Source of the DNA: Poindextera sp041691315
GTDB taxonomy: Bacteria; Pseudomonadota; Alphaproteobacteria; Caulobacterales; Caulobacteraceae
NCBI GenBank assembly: GCA_041691315.1
Contig: JBEPUW010000019.1
Span: 5,516-69,515 of the forward strand
Length of the DNA: 64,000 nucleotides
Direction of reading: 5' to 3'
Shown: positions 51,691-61,329 of the stretch, one piece after another
How the letters are laid out: the number at the start of each line of letters is the position of its first letter
How positions within the stretch are numbered: position 1 is the stretch's first letter
Notes under the pieces: generated by a model
What the model saw: the letters and a program-made list of their open reading frames with translations, nothing else
Database searches by the model: none
Told to the model about the DNA's origin: nothing
Made by a program: the position numbers and the translations under genes

Positions 51691-52779
51691 ATGACCTTGA
51701 AGCTGAAGAGTCTCGACCGGCAGGTGGTGGTGATTACTGGCGCCACCTCGGGCATCGGCCTCTCCACCGCGCGCGCCGCGGCCGCGCGAGGCGCGACCCT
51801 GATGCTGGCCGCGCGCAACGAGGAGGCGCTGAAGAGCGTTTGCGACGACCTGGCCGGCAAGGGCGCCAAGACCGCCTATGTGGTCGCCGACGTCGGGGTC
51901 GAGGCCGATGTGCGCGCCATCGCCGCCGCCGCGGTCGCCCGCTTCGGCGGCTTCGACACCTGGGTCAACGACGCCGGCGTCTCCATCTTCGGCGAGATCA
52001 CCCAGACCCCGATCGAAGACCAGCGCCGCCTGTTCGAGACCAACTATTGGGGCGTGGTCTATGGCTCGCTGATCGCGGTCGAGCATTTCCGTGAGCGGCC
52101 GGGCGGCGGCGCGCTGATCAATGTCGGCTCGGTGCTCGGCGACCTGGCCATTCCGCTGCAAGGCGCCTATTCGGCCTCGAAGCACGCGGTGAAGGGCTTC
52201 ACCAACGTGCTGCGCATGGAGCTGATGCGCGAAGGCGCGCCGGTCTCGGTGACCCTGATCCGGCCCTCGGCCATCGACACGCCGTACAAGGACCATGCCC
52301 GCAACCTGACCGGCGCGCCGGTGAAGAACCCCGCGCCGGTCTATGCCGCGCCGCTGGTCGCCCAGGCCATCCTCTATGCCGCCGAGCATAAGACCCGGGA
52401 ACTCACGGTCGGCGCCAGCGGCCCCATCCTGGCCGCTCTCGGAGCCCTCGCGCCGATGGTCGCCGAACCGCTGCTCGCCTGGCTCGCGCCGATGCTGCAG
52501 CGGGACGAGGAAGGCCGCCGCGGCACGCGTCACGACAACCTGCACCAGGCCGGCCAGGATCTGCGCGAGCGCGCCTATTACAAGGGCGTGCGGGAATCGA
52601 GCCTGTTCTCCTCGGCCCAGATGCGCCCCCGGGCGACCATGGCCATCGCCGTCCTGGCCAGCCTCGCCGCCGGCGCAGCCTTCTTCGGGGGCCGCAAGAT
52701 CGGCCGCCGCGGCGATGCCGCGCCCGCGCCGGAACCGCCGATCCGTCAGGGCTGGATGGAGAAGCTGGGTCTGGGCTGA
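51691..52779 (+). CDS. SDR oxidoreductase with C-terminal anchor
   Basis: A 362-residue protein. The SDR domain (residues about 10 to 250) has the TGATSGIG cofactor motif, NDAGVS, a Ser and the Y-x3-K motif in AYSASKHAV. An extra C-terminal part contains a charged helix (residues about 290 to 320) and one membrane segment (ATMAIAVLASLAAGAAFFGG), unusual for SDRs and shared by a membrane-attached subgroup. GGAGG precedes the ATG at 51691. It is next to the acyl-CoA dehydrogenase genes and probably acts on the same pathway. Confidence 0.9.
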   Translation: MTLKLKSLDRQVVVITGATSGIGLSTARAAAARGATLMLAARNEEALKSVCDDLAGKGAKTAYVVADVGVEADVRAIAAAAVARFGGFDTWVNDAGVSIFGEITQTPIEDQRRLFETNYWGVVYGSLIAVEHFRERPGGGALINVGSVLGDLAIPLQGAYSASKHAVKGFTNVLRMELMREGAPVSVTLIRPSAIDTPYKDHARNLTGAPVKNPAPVYAAPLVAQAILYAAEHKTRELTVGASGPILAALGALAPMVAEPLLAWLAPMLQRDEEGRRGTRHDNLHQAGQDLRERAYYKGVRESSLFSSAQMRPRATMAIAVLASLAAGAAFFGGRKIGRRGDAAPAPEPPIRQGWMEKLGLG

Positions 52780-52865
52780 GGCCCAGACAGCGTCGAACGG
52801 CGCTTGCCCGCAAGCTACAGCCGCCTCTAAATCGCGCCCACAAGATCAAAGTGGGAAGAGCGAAC

Positions 52866-53660
52866 ATGGGACGGCTTCAGGACAGGGTTGCGCTGGTCAC
52901 CGGCGCGGCGAGCGGCATCGGCCGGGCGACCGCCAAGCTGTTCGCCAGCGAAGGCGCCAAGGTCGTGGTCTTCGACCGCGCGCCGGCGATCGAGGAGACG
53001 GCGCAGGCCATCCGCGCCGCCGGCGGCGAGGCCATCGCGCTCACCGGCGACGCCGGCGACGAGGCCGACGTTAGCAAGGCGGTGCAGACCGCCCTGGAGA
53101 AGTTCGGCGGCCTCGACATCTGCTACGCCAACGCCGGGGTGGCGACCATGAGCCTCGACCCGCCGCTGGAGCAGACCGGCGAGCAATGGCTGGCGTTGCT
53201 GCGCATCAACCTGGTCGGCCCCTACCTGGCCATCAAGCACGCCTCCAAGCCGATGCGGGAGAAGGGCAAGGGCTCGATCATCTGCACCGCCTCGGTGGCC
53301 GGCCTGCGCTCCGGCGCCGGCGGCCCGGCCTACAGCGCCTCGAAGGCCGGGGTCATCAACCTGGTGCAGACCACCGCCCAGCTGCTGTCGGGCACCGGCG
53401 TGCGCGTCAACGCCATCTGTCCTGGCCTGATCGAGACCGGCATGACCAAGCCGGTGTTCGATCGCGCAAGGGCCAAGGGGACCGAGGATCGCATCGGTCA
53501 GCTCAATCCGCTGAAACGCGCCGGCGCGCCCGAAGAGATCGCGGGCGCGGCCTTGTTCCTGGCCTCCGACGACGCATCTTATGTCAACGGTCAGGCAATC
53601 GTGGTCGACGGCGGCCTCTCAAGTTCGCATCCGATCGTAATTTCGCGTCGCGGCGAATGA
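52866..53660 (+). CDS. short-chain dehydrogenase/reductase
   Basis: A 264-residue classical SDR with TGAASGIGRATAKLF, YANAGVA (in place of NNAG), a Ser in CTASVAG and AYSASKAGV with the catalytic Tyr and Lys. It ends with the standard NGQAIVVDGGLSSS. The subgroup includes 3-hydroxyacyl-CoA and hydroxysteroid dehydrogenases, consistent with the beta-oxidation enzymes upstream. ATG 52866 is preferred over a start 15 bases earlier. Confidence 0.92.
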   Translation: MGRLQDRVALVTGAASGIGRATAKLFASEGAKVVVFDRAPAIEETAQAIRAAGGEAIALTGDAGDEADVSKAVQTALEKFGGLDICYANAGVATMSLDPPLEQTGEQWLALLRINLVGPYLAIKHASKPMREKGKGSIICTASVAGLRSGAGGPAYSASKAGVINLVQTTAQLLSGTGVRVNAICPGLIETGMTKPVFDRARAKGTEDRIGQLNPLKRAGAPEEIAGAALFLASDDASYVNGQAIVVDGGLSSSHPIVISRRGE

Positions 53661-53748
53661 ATCGGATCACTTAGGGAACCAATCGACGATTTAGCCTTTG
53701 GCCTTGCATCGGGGGCGTCTGTACGCGCCCAAAATAGTGAGGCCCATC

Positions 53749-54834
53749 ATGAAGATCGCCCAGATCGCACCGCTGTACGAGGCGGTGCCCCCCAAGCTCT
53801 ATGGCGGCACCGAGCGCGTCGTCGCCCACCTGTGCGACGCCCTGGTCGACCAGGGCCACGAGACGGTGCTGTTCTCCAGCGCCGACGCCTGCACTCGCGC
53901 CGAGCTCGCACCCGTGCGCGACCAAGCCATCCGGCTCGATCCCGCGCCGCTGAAATCCGACCTGGCCGCGCACATGACCATGCTGGCCGAGGTGCGCCGA
54001 CGGGCCGACGAATTCGACGTGCTGCACTTCCACGTCGACATGATCCACTTCCCCTTCTTCGAGGCGATCGCTGGACGCACCATCACCACCCTGCACGGGC
54101 GGCTCGACATGAAGGATCTGGCCGGGGTCTACAGCCGCTGGGGCGGCTATCCGCTGGTCTCCATCTCCAACGACCAGCGCCGCTATCTGCCCGAGGCCAA
54201 CTGGGCCGGCACCGTCTATCACGGCATGGATTCCGAGCTTTACCGCTTCAGCCCGCGTTCGGACGGTTACCTGGCCTTTCTCGGCCGCATCTCGCCGGAA
54301 AAGCGGCCCGATCGCGCTATCGCCATCGCCAAGCGGCTCGGCCGGCGCCTGAAGATCGCCGCCAAGGTGGACGCCGCCGACGCCAACTATTTCCGCAACG
54401 AGATCGAACCCTTGCTCGACCATCCGCTGATCGAGTTCATCGGCGAGATCGGCGACCACCAGAAGTCCGCCTTCCTCGGCGGCGCCGACGCCCTGCTCTT
54501 CCCGATTGACTGGCCCGAGCCCTTCGGGCTGGTGATGATCGAGGCCATGGCCTGCGGCACCCCGGTGATCGCCTGGGGCTGCGGCTCGACGCCCGAAGTG
54601 ATCGACAATGGCGTCACCGGCTTCATCGTCAATTCCGACGCCGAGGCCGACCATGCGGTCTGGCGCGCCAGGAGCCTCGACCGCGCGGCCGTGCGCCGGC
54701 GCTTCGAACAGCGTTTCTCCTCGGCGGTCATGGCCAGCCGCTATGTCGAGCTGTACGGCGGCCTGGCGGTCTCCAATCCCCAGATCGGCTCCATGGCCAA
54801 AAGGCTTGACCCTGATCTGATGCGAATCGCCTAA
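53749..54834 (+). CDS. glycosyltransferase, GT4-like
   Basis: A 361-residue GT-B glycosyltransferase. The N-domain starts MKIAQIAPLYEAVPPKLYGG with the GGTERVV loop; the C-domain carries FLGRISPEKRPDRAI and the nucleotide-sugar motif EPFGLVMIEAMACGTPVIAW with the E-x7-E pattern. It is cytoplasmic. It is followed nine bases later by a debranching-enzyme-like gene, a pairing seen in proteobacterial genomes and possibly concerned with glucan or compatible-solute metabolism. Confidence 0.9.
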   Translation: MKIAQIAPLYEAVPPKLYGGTERVVAHLCDALVDQGHETVLFSSADACTRAELAPVRDQAIRLDPAPLKSDLAAHMTMLAEVRRRADEFDVLHFHVDMIHFPFFEAIAGRTITTLHGRLDMKDLAGVYSRWGGYPLVSISNDQRRYLPEANWAGTVYHGMDSELYRFSPRSDGYLAFLGRISPEKRPDRAIAIAKRLGRRLKIAAKVDAADANYFRNEIEPLLDHPLIEFIGEIGDHQKSAFLGGADALLFPIDWPEPFGLVMIEAMACGTPVIAWGCGSTPEVIDNGVTGFIVNSDAEADHAVWRARSLDRAAVRRRFEQRFSSAVMASRYVELYGGLAVSNPQIGSMAKRLDPDLMRIA

Positions 54835-54843
54835 ACCCGGTCC

Positions 54844-56985
54844 ATGGATGACTCAGCCTTCGTCGACCATGCCGAGGTCGATCGGCGGGAAGCCGATGGC
54901 CTAGGCCAGCTTTTGTCGCTGAAGGACGGGGACGCCTTCATCGTCGCCGACGCCAATGGCGACATACTGGGCGCGACCGACGGCTTTTTCGACGACGACA
55001 CGCGCCTGCTTTCGCGTTTCCGCCTGCTGGTCGGCGAGCGGCCGCCGTCGGGGCTCGGCTCCTCGGTTAGCCGCGACAATGTCGCCTTCACCTTCCACGG
55101 CGCCAATCGGCCGCTGCCGGCCATGGGCCAGAAGGCGACGCCGCCCGGCGTCATGCATGTCGAGCGCCGCCGCTTCCTGTGGGAACGCCGGCTCTACGAA
55201 CGCATCCGGGTAACCAATCACAGCCTGGACGACGAGCTGCTGCCGCTGGCCATCGAGTTCGCCGCCGACTTTCGCGACATGTTCGAGATTCGCGGGATCG
55301 CCCGGGCCGCCCACGGCAACCTGGTCAGCCCGATCGTCAACGGTCGGCAGATCATCTTCGGCTATCGCGGCCTGGACGAGATCGAGCGCGCCAGCGTCGT
55401 CGCCTTTTCCGAACCGCCCGGACGGTTCGGCGCGCACCGGGCCGAGTTCCTGTTTTCGCTGTCGCCGCGGTCGCGCTTCGAGCTCTATGTCGAGGTCGGC
55501 AGCGGCATCGACGACCCGCCCTGCCGCGCGCGTTTCCGCGCCGCGGCGGCCGCGGCCATCCGCCAGGCGCGCAAGCGCCGCCGCCGCGGCGCGCGGATCC
55601 GGGCGCGCGGTGTGCGCTTCGACGCCTGGCTGGAACAGTCGCGGGCCGACTTGGCCCTGCTCACCACCGACCTGGAGACCGGGCCTTATCCTTACGCCGG
55701 CATTCCCTGGTTCTCGACGCCGTTCGGCCGCGACGGGGTGATCACCGCCTGGCAGATGCTGTGGCTGGATCCGGGCCTCGCCCGCGGCGTGCTGCGCTAT
55801 CTGGCGGCCCACCAGGCCCACGAGGTCTCGGCCTTCCGCGACGCCGCGCCCGGCAAGATCATGCACGAGACCCGCCGCGGCGAGATGTCGAACCTGTGCG
55901 AAGTGCCGTTCGGCCTCTATTACGGCAGCGTCGATTCAACGCCGCTGTTCGTGGCCCTGGCCGGCGCCTATGCCCAGCGCACCGGCGACCTGGACCTGAT
56001 CCGCGAGATCTGGCCGTCGCTCATCGCCGCCCTGGGCTGGATCGAGACCTACGGCGACTCCAACGGCGACGGGCTGCTCGACTACGCCCGCGGCGAGGCG
56101 AGCGGCCTCTCCAACCAGGGCTGGAAGGATAGCGAAGACTCCATCTTCCACGCCGATGGTCGCTTCCCCGATGGGCCGATCGCCCTGGTCGAGGTGCAGG
56201 GCTATGCCTTTGCCGCCTTCCGGGCCATGGGCGAGCTGGGCGAGCGGCTGGGCGACACGCGCAGCGGCGCCTGGGCCGCCCGCGCCGAGGCGATCCGTGC
56301 GGCGGTCGAGGCGCGGTTCTGGATGGAGGACGAGGGCTTCTACGGCATCGCCGTCGATGGCCGGGGCGCCCTCTGCCGCCCGCCCGCCTCCAACGCCGGC
56401 CATCTGCTGTTCGTCGGTCTGCCGTCGCCGGAGCGGGCCGAGCGCATGCGGCAAAGGCTGCTCTCGGCCGACTTCCTGACCGGCTGGGGCCTGCGCACCC
56501 TGGCCTCGAGCGCGGTGCGCTTCAACCCGATGTCCTATCACAACGGCTCGGTCTGGCCGCACGACACCGCCATCTGCGCGGCCGGGATGTCGCGCTACGG
56601 CCATCGCGACGCCGCCGCCAAGGTGCTGGACAGCCTCGGCCGCGCGGCAACCAAGTTCAACATGCGGCTGCCCGAGCTGTTCTGCGGCTTCGCCCGTTCG
56701 CCGAACGAACCGCCGATCGCCTATCCGGTCGCCTGCATGCCGCAGGCCTGGGCGGCCGGCTCGGTGTTCATGCTGCTGGAGGCCTGCCTTGGCCTGAGCA
56801 TCGACGGCTGGAACGAGCGGATCCGGCTGGACAAGCCCATCCTGCCCGAGGGCGTCGATCGCCTGACCCTGACCGGACTGACGGTGGGCCGCCGCATCGT
56901 CGACCTGACGCTGAGCCGCGCCGAGGACGGCCGCGGACCCGCGAGCGTCCACTGTTCCGATCCGGGCGTGCTCGACCTGGCGTGA
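54844..56985 (+). CDS. amylo-alpha-1,6-glucosidase-like protein
   Basis: A 713-residue protein of the bacterial glycogen-debranching type. The N-terminal beta domain (FIVADANGDILGATDGFFDDDTRLL in parts) precedes an (alpha/alpha)6 catalytic barrel with GIPWFSTPFGRDGVITAWQML, the DSTPLFVALAGAY helix, NQGWKDSEDSIFHADG with acidic residues, and YHNGSVWPHDTAICAAG. It probably hydrolyses alpha-1,6 branches or a related alpha-glucoside. It is in an operon with the glycosyltransferase upstream. Confidence 0.9.
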   Translation: MDDSAFVDHAEVDRREADGLGQLLSLKDGDAFIVADANGDILGATDGFFDDDTRLLSRFRLLVGERPPSGLGSSVSRDNVAFTFHGANRPLPAMGQKATPPGVMHVERRRFLWERRLYERIRVTNHSLDDELLPLAIEFAADFRDMFEIRGIARAAHGNLVSPIVNGRQIIFGYRGLDEIERASVVAFSEPPGRFGAHRAEFLFSLSPRSRFELYVEVGSGIDDPPCRARFRAAAAAAIRQARKRRRRGARIRARGVRFDAWLEQSRADLALLTTDLETGPYPYAGIPWFSTPFGRDGVITAWQMLWLDPGLARGVLRYLAAHQAHEVSAFRDAAPGKIMHETRRGEMSNLCEVPFGLYYGSVDSTPLFVALAGAYAQRTGDLDLIREIWPSLIAALGWIETYGDSNGDGLLDYARGEASGLSNQGWKDSEDSIFHADGRFPDGPIALVEVQGYAFAAFRAMGELGERLGDTRSGAWAARAEAIRAAVEARFWMEDEGFYGIAVDGRGALCRPPASNAGHLLFVGLPSPERAERMRQRLLSADFLTGWGLRTLASSAVRFNPMSYHNGSVWPHDTAICAAGMSRYGHRDAAAKVLDSLGRAATKFNMRLPELFCGFARSPNEPPIAYPVACMPQAWAAGSVFMLLEACLGLSIDGWNERIRLDKPILPEGVDRLTLTGLTVGRRIVDLTLSRAEDGRGPASVHCSDPGVLDLA

Positions 56986-57056
56986 CGCCAGCGCCGCTTG
57001 CGGGCCGCGGCCCGCGCCGCCATAGATATCGCCGATAACATAGCGGGAGGCCTCCA

Positions 57057-58274
57057 ATGACATCGGCAAAGCTGCGCTTCGGCGCCTTCATCGCCCCCTT
57101 CCATGCGCTGGACGAGAACCCGACGCTGGCCATCGAGCGCGATCTGGAGCTGGTCCAGCTGATGGACCGGCTTGGCTACGAAGAGGCCTGGATCGGCGAG
57201 CACCACTCGGCCGGCTTCGAGATCATCGCCAGCCCCGAGGTGTTCATCGCCGCCGCCGCCGAGCGCACCAAACACATCCGCCTGGGCACCGGCGTCTCGT
57301 CCCTGCCCTATCACCATCCGCTGATGCTGGCCGACCGCATCAACCAGCTCGACCACATGACCCGCGGCCGCGTCATGTTCGGCGTCGGCCCCGGCGCGCT
57401 GCCCTCCGACGCCATTATGATGGGCATCCAGCCGATCAAGCAGCGCGACATGATGGACGAAGCGCTGGAGGTGATCGTGCGCCTGCTCAAGGGCGAAACC
57501 GTCACGGCCAAGACCGACTGGTTCGAACTAAACGAAGCGCGGCTGCAGATGACCCCGTTCAGTCGCCCGAGCGTGGAGATCGCCGTGGCCAGCCAGGTCT
57601 CGCCGACCGGGGCGCGGGCGGCCGGCAAGCATGGCGCGGGTCTGCTGTCGATCGGCGCGACCTCGGCCGGCGGCTTCAACGCGCTGGCCTCAAATTGGGC
57701 GATCGCCGAGGAGCAGGCCCAGGAACACGGCCGGACCGTCGACCGGAACGCCTGGCGGCTGGTCGGGCCGATGCACGTGGCCGAGACCCGCGAAAAGGCG
57801 CGCGAGAACGTCCGCTTCGGCCTGCACAAATGGATCGCCTATTTCCGCGACGTGGCGGCCCTGCCGCTGGTCGGCGAAGGCGACGCCGACCCGATCGACA
57901 TGATGATCGAGTCCGGCATGGCGGTGATCGGCACGCCCGAGGACGCCATCGCCCAGCTCGAGCGGCTGCAGAGCCAGTCCGGCGGCTTCGGCTGCTTCCT
58001 GCAGATGGCGCACAACTGGGCCGACTGGGCCCAGACGCAGCGCTCCTACGAACTGATCGCCCGACACGTGGCGCCGAAGTTCCAAGGCTCCAACACCAAT
58101 CGCGACCTGTCCTACGAACGCGTTGGCGCCACCCGCGAAGGCGCCATGAACCAGGCCCGCGCCGCGGTTGGCGCCAGCATCTTCAAGCACGTCGCGGAAA
58201 AGGGCACGGACAACATCCGCCCGGAAATCCTCGAAGTCATGGGCATGGCCAAGAAGCCGGACGCGGCGGAGTAG
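57057..58274 (+). CDS. LLM-class flavin-dependent monooxygenase
   Basis: A 405-residue luciferase-like barrel enzyme that uses reduced FMN and oxygen. It opens LRFGAFIAPFHALDENPTLA and has LGYEEAWIGEHHSAGFEIIASPE (in parts), LGTGVSSLPYHHPLMLADRI and RVMFGVGPGALPSDA, typical of the limonene monooxygenase and alkanal monooxygenase alpha group. It needs a separate flavin reductase, not seen nearby. A GGGAGG site precedes the ATG. The substrate may be a terpene, steroid or ketone. Confidence 0.9.
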   Translation: MTSAKLRFGAFIAPFHALDENPTLAIERDLELVQLMDRLGYEEAWIGEHHSAGFEIIASPEVFIAAAAERTKHIRLGTGVSSLPYHHPLMLADRINQLDHMTRGRVMFGVGPGALPSDAIMMGIQPIKQRDMMDEALEVIVRLLKGETVTAKTDWFELNEARLQMTPFSRPSVEIAVASQVSPTGARAAGKHGAGLLSIGATSAGGFNALASNWAIAEEQAQEHGRTVDRNAWRLVGPMHVAETREKARENVRFGLHKWIAYFRDVAALPLVGEGDADPIDMMIESGMAVIGTPEDAIAQLERLQSQSGGFGCFLQMAHNWADWAQTQRSYELIARHVAPKFQGSNTNRDLSYERVGATREGAMNQARAAVGASIFKHVAEKGTDNIRPEILEVMGMAKKPDAAE

Positions 58275-58295
58275 ACGAAAGCCCCGTCAAGCCGA

Positions 58296-59876
58296 TCAGT
58301 GCGCGTTGGTGTCGAGGCTCTTCAGATAGCTGGCCATATCGCTGCGCTGCTGAGCGCCCGGAAGATAGAAGGGGTGGGGGGCGGTGGCCCCGCGGCGCGC
58401 ATCGAACAGGTCTTCGAGCGTTGGCACGGAATTGTCGTGCAGGAACACCGGCTTGCGCGCCAGATCGAGCAGCAACGGCATGGCGACGCCGCGTTTCTCG
58501 CCCCTCTGGCTGGCGTTGACCACGGCCCACTTGTCGTCAAAGAAGCCCGGTGAATCGAGCACGGGATTCAGCGGCGGATCGCGCTGGGCCAGCACCGTCG
58601 GGTGGTCGCCCGGCCATATGCGGGCCATGGCGTGGATCGTCGTCGGCACGGGCCGGCCCTGATCGGCGTTGTGACATCCCGTGCACCCGACGCTGGCGAA
58701 CAGCGCGCGACCTCGCATCACCGCCTGCCGGTCGGTCACGACCCCGCGCGGCGCCTGCAGTGAGGCGAGATAGGCATTCATGGCCAAAAGCTTGTGGTTG
58801 TCGACGCGGGCGCCGATCGGCGTGGCCAGTTCGCCCGGCTGGCCGCCTCGTCTCGCCTGGACGTAGGGATAGCCGTTCACGCCCGTGTCGCGCAGAACCT
58901 TGACGTAGCCGGCGATCATCTCGTCGCCCGCTGGACCGGCCAGCTTGTGCACGAAGGCGCGGCCTCCGGGGGTGGTCAGCATCGTCTGGTCGAACAGGGC
59001 CGTATAGACGAGGTTGCTGAAGTCATCGATCTTGGTGAACGTCCCCTCGCTGCCATAGGGCGCCGCCAGATCCTGCCGGAACAGCGGCGTATTGTGCATG
59101 GGGTCGCCATTGCCGTCCGGCGAGTCGTCGAACATCCCAACCGGGTAGTAGCTGGGATTGCTGAAATAGGCGTCGAACTCGGCCTCGGACGAATTCGGGG
59201 TCAGGCCGGTTGGCGCGCGGCCCAGGGTCTTGCCGTGATTGGCGGCGAGTTGAAGCTGCGCCACCGTATAGAGGGCGCGGGTGTTGGCGGCGGTGGCGAA
59301 GATGGCGCCGATGTTCAAAACGTGGTTGGCGAGGCCGTCGACGCGCTTGCCGATCGAGCCGCCGTGCGGCGAGGTGAACACCGAGGCGTCGCTCATCGAG
59401 TGACAAAGCGCGCAGGTGGCGCCGACCTTGTCGCCCTTGGCCGACATGCCCATCACCGCATTGGCCATGATCAGCTTTGGCGTCACGTCGGGGTCATTCA
59501 GCACGCTGGAGGTGCGGCCCGATGGATCGGCGCGCAGTTCGGCGGCCAGCTTCGCCTTGGTGGGGCCATCGATCGCATCTGAGTCGATCTGAAGGCCGAG
59601 TTCCAAGGCCTGCATCGGTGTGACCCTGGCGGCCTTGATGCCGGCGGGCAACCGCACTGCGTCGGTCCAGAACCCTTCGTTGCCGAAGGTCTCGAAGCGA
59701 AAGAACTCGCGTCCCAGTCCGGCGTCACCGGAAAGATCCTGCTGGACCTGGGGTCCCTGATCGGCAGGGCCCGAGCGCATCTCGTAGGCGCCGACCGACA
59801 GAACCGCGGCCGCGATCGCGGCAAAGTAGATCAGATCGCTTTTGTGGAATCGACCAAACATCGTCTGATTTCCCAT
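58296..59876 (-). CDS. di-haem cytochrome c, peroxidase-like
   Basis: A 526-residue protein with an N-terminal membrane anchor (SDLIYFAAIAAAVLSVGAY) and two c-type haem sites: CALCH in the first half and CTGCH in the second. Flanking segments (GKRVDGLANHVLNIGAI, NTPLFRQDLAAPYGSEGTF, PLNPVLDSPGFFDDKWAVVN in part) resemble bacterial di-haem cytochrome c peroxidase/MauG relatives, but the length is greater. It would be periplasmic and take part in electron transfer or peroxide reduction. ATG 59861 is an alternative start. Confidence 0.85.
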   Translation of the reverse strand: MGNQTMFGRFHKSDLIYFAAIAAAVLSVGAYEMRSGPADQGPQVQQDLSGDAGLGREFFRFETFGNEGFWTDAVRLPAGIKAARVTPMQALELGLQIDSDAIDGPTKAKLAAELRADPSGRTSSVLNDPDVTPKLIMANAVMGMSAKGDKVGATCALCHSMSDASVFTSPHGGSIGKRVDGLANHVLNIGAIFATAANTRALYTVAQLQLAANHGKTLGRAPTGLTPNSSEAEFDAYFSNPSYYPVGMFDDSPDGNGDPMHNTPLFRQDLAAPYGSEGTFTKIDDFSNLVYTALFDQTMLTTPGGRAFVHKLAGPAGDEMIAGYVKVLRDTGVNGYPYVQARRGGQPGELATPIGARVDNHKLLAMNAYLASLQAPRGVVTDRQAVMRGRALFASVGCTGCHNADQGRPVPTTIHAMARIWPGDHPTVLAQRDPPLNPVLDSPGFFDDKWAVVNASQRGEKRGVAMPLLLDLARKPVFLHDNSVPTLEDLFDARRGATAPHPFYLPGAQQRSDMASYLKSLDTNAH

Positions 59877-60202
59877 CCAGACCGCCGACGAGCTACGCTC
59901 GTCGAACGCCGTTCTCTCGGATGGGTTGCGCAATCAAGCGCGACTTGGAGTCTATTTGAGATTCTTCGACGGTTGAGGCGGAAATCTCATGAAAGCACCG
60001 AAGGCGGACCAAGCCGCAGTTCAATGATGAAGGCTCCCGCCCTGGGGTACGGGAGCCTTCTGCCGCCCTGGATCAGGGCTGATTCTGCCTCGGGCGGTCA
60101 GCCAACACTTTCAGATACAGGCCAGGTCGCAAATATCGGGCGACGCAACGGCGCCCAGCTAACGCTCACTTATCCACAGGGTTTGCGGGGATTGATTCCC
60201 GC
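59877..60202. other. no gene; one hairpin
   Basis: The space between the leftward cytochrome gene and the leftward enoyl-CoA hydratase gene has no supportable coding frame. It must hold the promoter of the cytochrome gene and the end of the hydratase transcript. The clear structural feature is the hairpin at 60029 to 60060. Confidence 0.4.
60029..60060. terminator. strong hairpin, possible terminator
   Basis: An 11 bp perfect stem (GAAGGCTCCCG with CGGGAGCCTTC) and a 10 base loop. There is no T run on either side, so it may stop transcription poorly or act through another mechanism. It lies downstream of the leftward enoyl-CoA hydratase gene. Confidence 0.45.
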
Positions 60203-60949
60203 CTAGGCCCTCGCCTTGCCGAAGCTGGCGATGCGCTCATCCATGTCGGGGCCGCGGCCGGCGCCGCGGAAGACCTCGTGGGCCAGGCCGGCGTCGAGCG
60301 GCAGGCCGTCGGTCTCGACCAGCAGCCGCTTGTTGGCCCGGTGGCTGAACCAGGAATTGGCCAGGATGGTCTTGGCCAGGGCGGCAAGCTCAGCGTCGAA
60401 GACCTCGTCGGCCACGCACATGTTGGCCAGGCCCATGGCCTCGGCCTGTGCCCCCGAATAGGTCTGGCAGGTGAGCATCATCTCGCGCGCCTTGTAGGCG
60501 CCGATCCGTCGCGGCAGGCGCTGGCTGAGACCCCAGACCGGGGTCAGGGCCCAGCGGGCATGGGTGTCGGCGAACTTGGCATTGGCCGAAGCAAAGACGA
60601 TGTCGCCGGCCAGGGCGAGCTCCAGCGCGCCGGTATAGCAATATCCGTGCACGGCGGAGATCACCGGCTGCGGCAGGTTGGCCAGCCGCTCGATGATCCC
60701 GGCCTGGAAGTTCGGCCGCGGCAGCCGCTCGCCGGCGGCGATGTCGCCCAGGTCGTGGCCGGCGGAAAAACAGCGGCCGGCGCCGCGCACGATGACCAGG
60801 CCCGTGCTCTCGGTCTCCCGCTCCAGCCGCGCCACCTGGGCGTCCAGGGCGCGAAACAGGTCCACGTTCAGCGCATTCAGCTTGTCCGGCCGGTTGAGCG
60901 TCAGCGTCGTGGCGCCGTCCCTGTCCTCGCGGATGACCAGTTCGTCCAT
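60203..60949 (-). CDS. enoyl-CoA hydratase/isomerase family protein
   Basis: A 248-residue crotonase-fold enzyme. The oxyanion-hole segment GAGRCFSAGHDLGDI and the HGYCYTGALELALAGD segment with the first catalytic Glu (E110) are present. The second catalytic Glu of classical hydratases, normally in a P-E-x2-L-G segment, is not seen; this stretch reads THARWALTPVWGLSQRL instead. It may be a hydratase of a variant subgroup, an isomerase or a different crotonase. It stands alone. Confidence 0.88.
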   Translation of the reverse strand: MDELVIREDRDGATTLTLNRPDKLNALNVDLFRALDAQVARLERETESTGLVIVRGAGRCFSAGHDLGDIAAGERLPRPNFQAGIIERLANLPQPVISAVHGYCYTGALELALAGDIVFASANAKFADTHARWALTPVWGLSQRLPRRIGAYKAREMMLTCQTYSGAQAEAMGLANMCVADEVFDAELAALAKTILANSWFSHRANKRLLVETDGLPLDAGLAHEVFRGAGRGPDMDERIASFGKARA

Positions 60950-61329
60950 GGCGGTTCCCCTTTTTCAGACCTGCCCACATTGGCCAACGAAGCCGCCCCG
61001 CTGTCCAGGCCGGCTGGATCGCCGAGGCAGTCTGCCCGCCCGGCGCCGCTGCTGGCCGGCCGACCTTGCCGGAGCCGTCCGCGTGTGACGGCGACGTATG
61101 CAAGGCAATCGGCCGATCGATGTCGGCGGCGAGAAATAGAGTTATCGGGGCTCAAGCTTGACTATAGAAACTTTAGCTTAGCAGTAACGGTGCATTTGTT
61201 GCCGTATTGCCACAGTCGATCCAAATCGCGTTTGTTTCAAGTTTGGCATGGAGTTGAATCCACGCGGTGTGCGTTTGTAGGGCTCGCGGTTGCAGAGCTG
61301 TTTCTGCCGATTTCCCGGGGTTTCAATAA
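60950..61329. other. AT-richer intergenic region before autotransporter
   Basis: No protein-like frame is seen. From about 61130 the base composition is distinctly richer in A and T than the surroundings, which suits a regulated or horizontally acquired promoter region for the autotransporter gene. A TTGACT at about 61157 could be a -35 box, but no good -10 box at the right spacing is visible. Confidence 0.4.
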
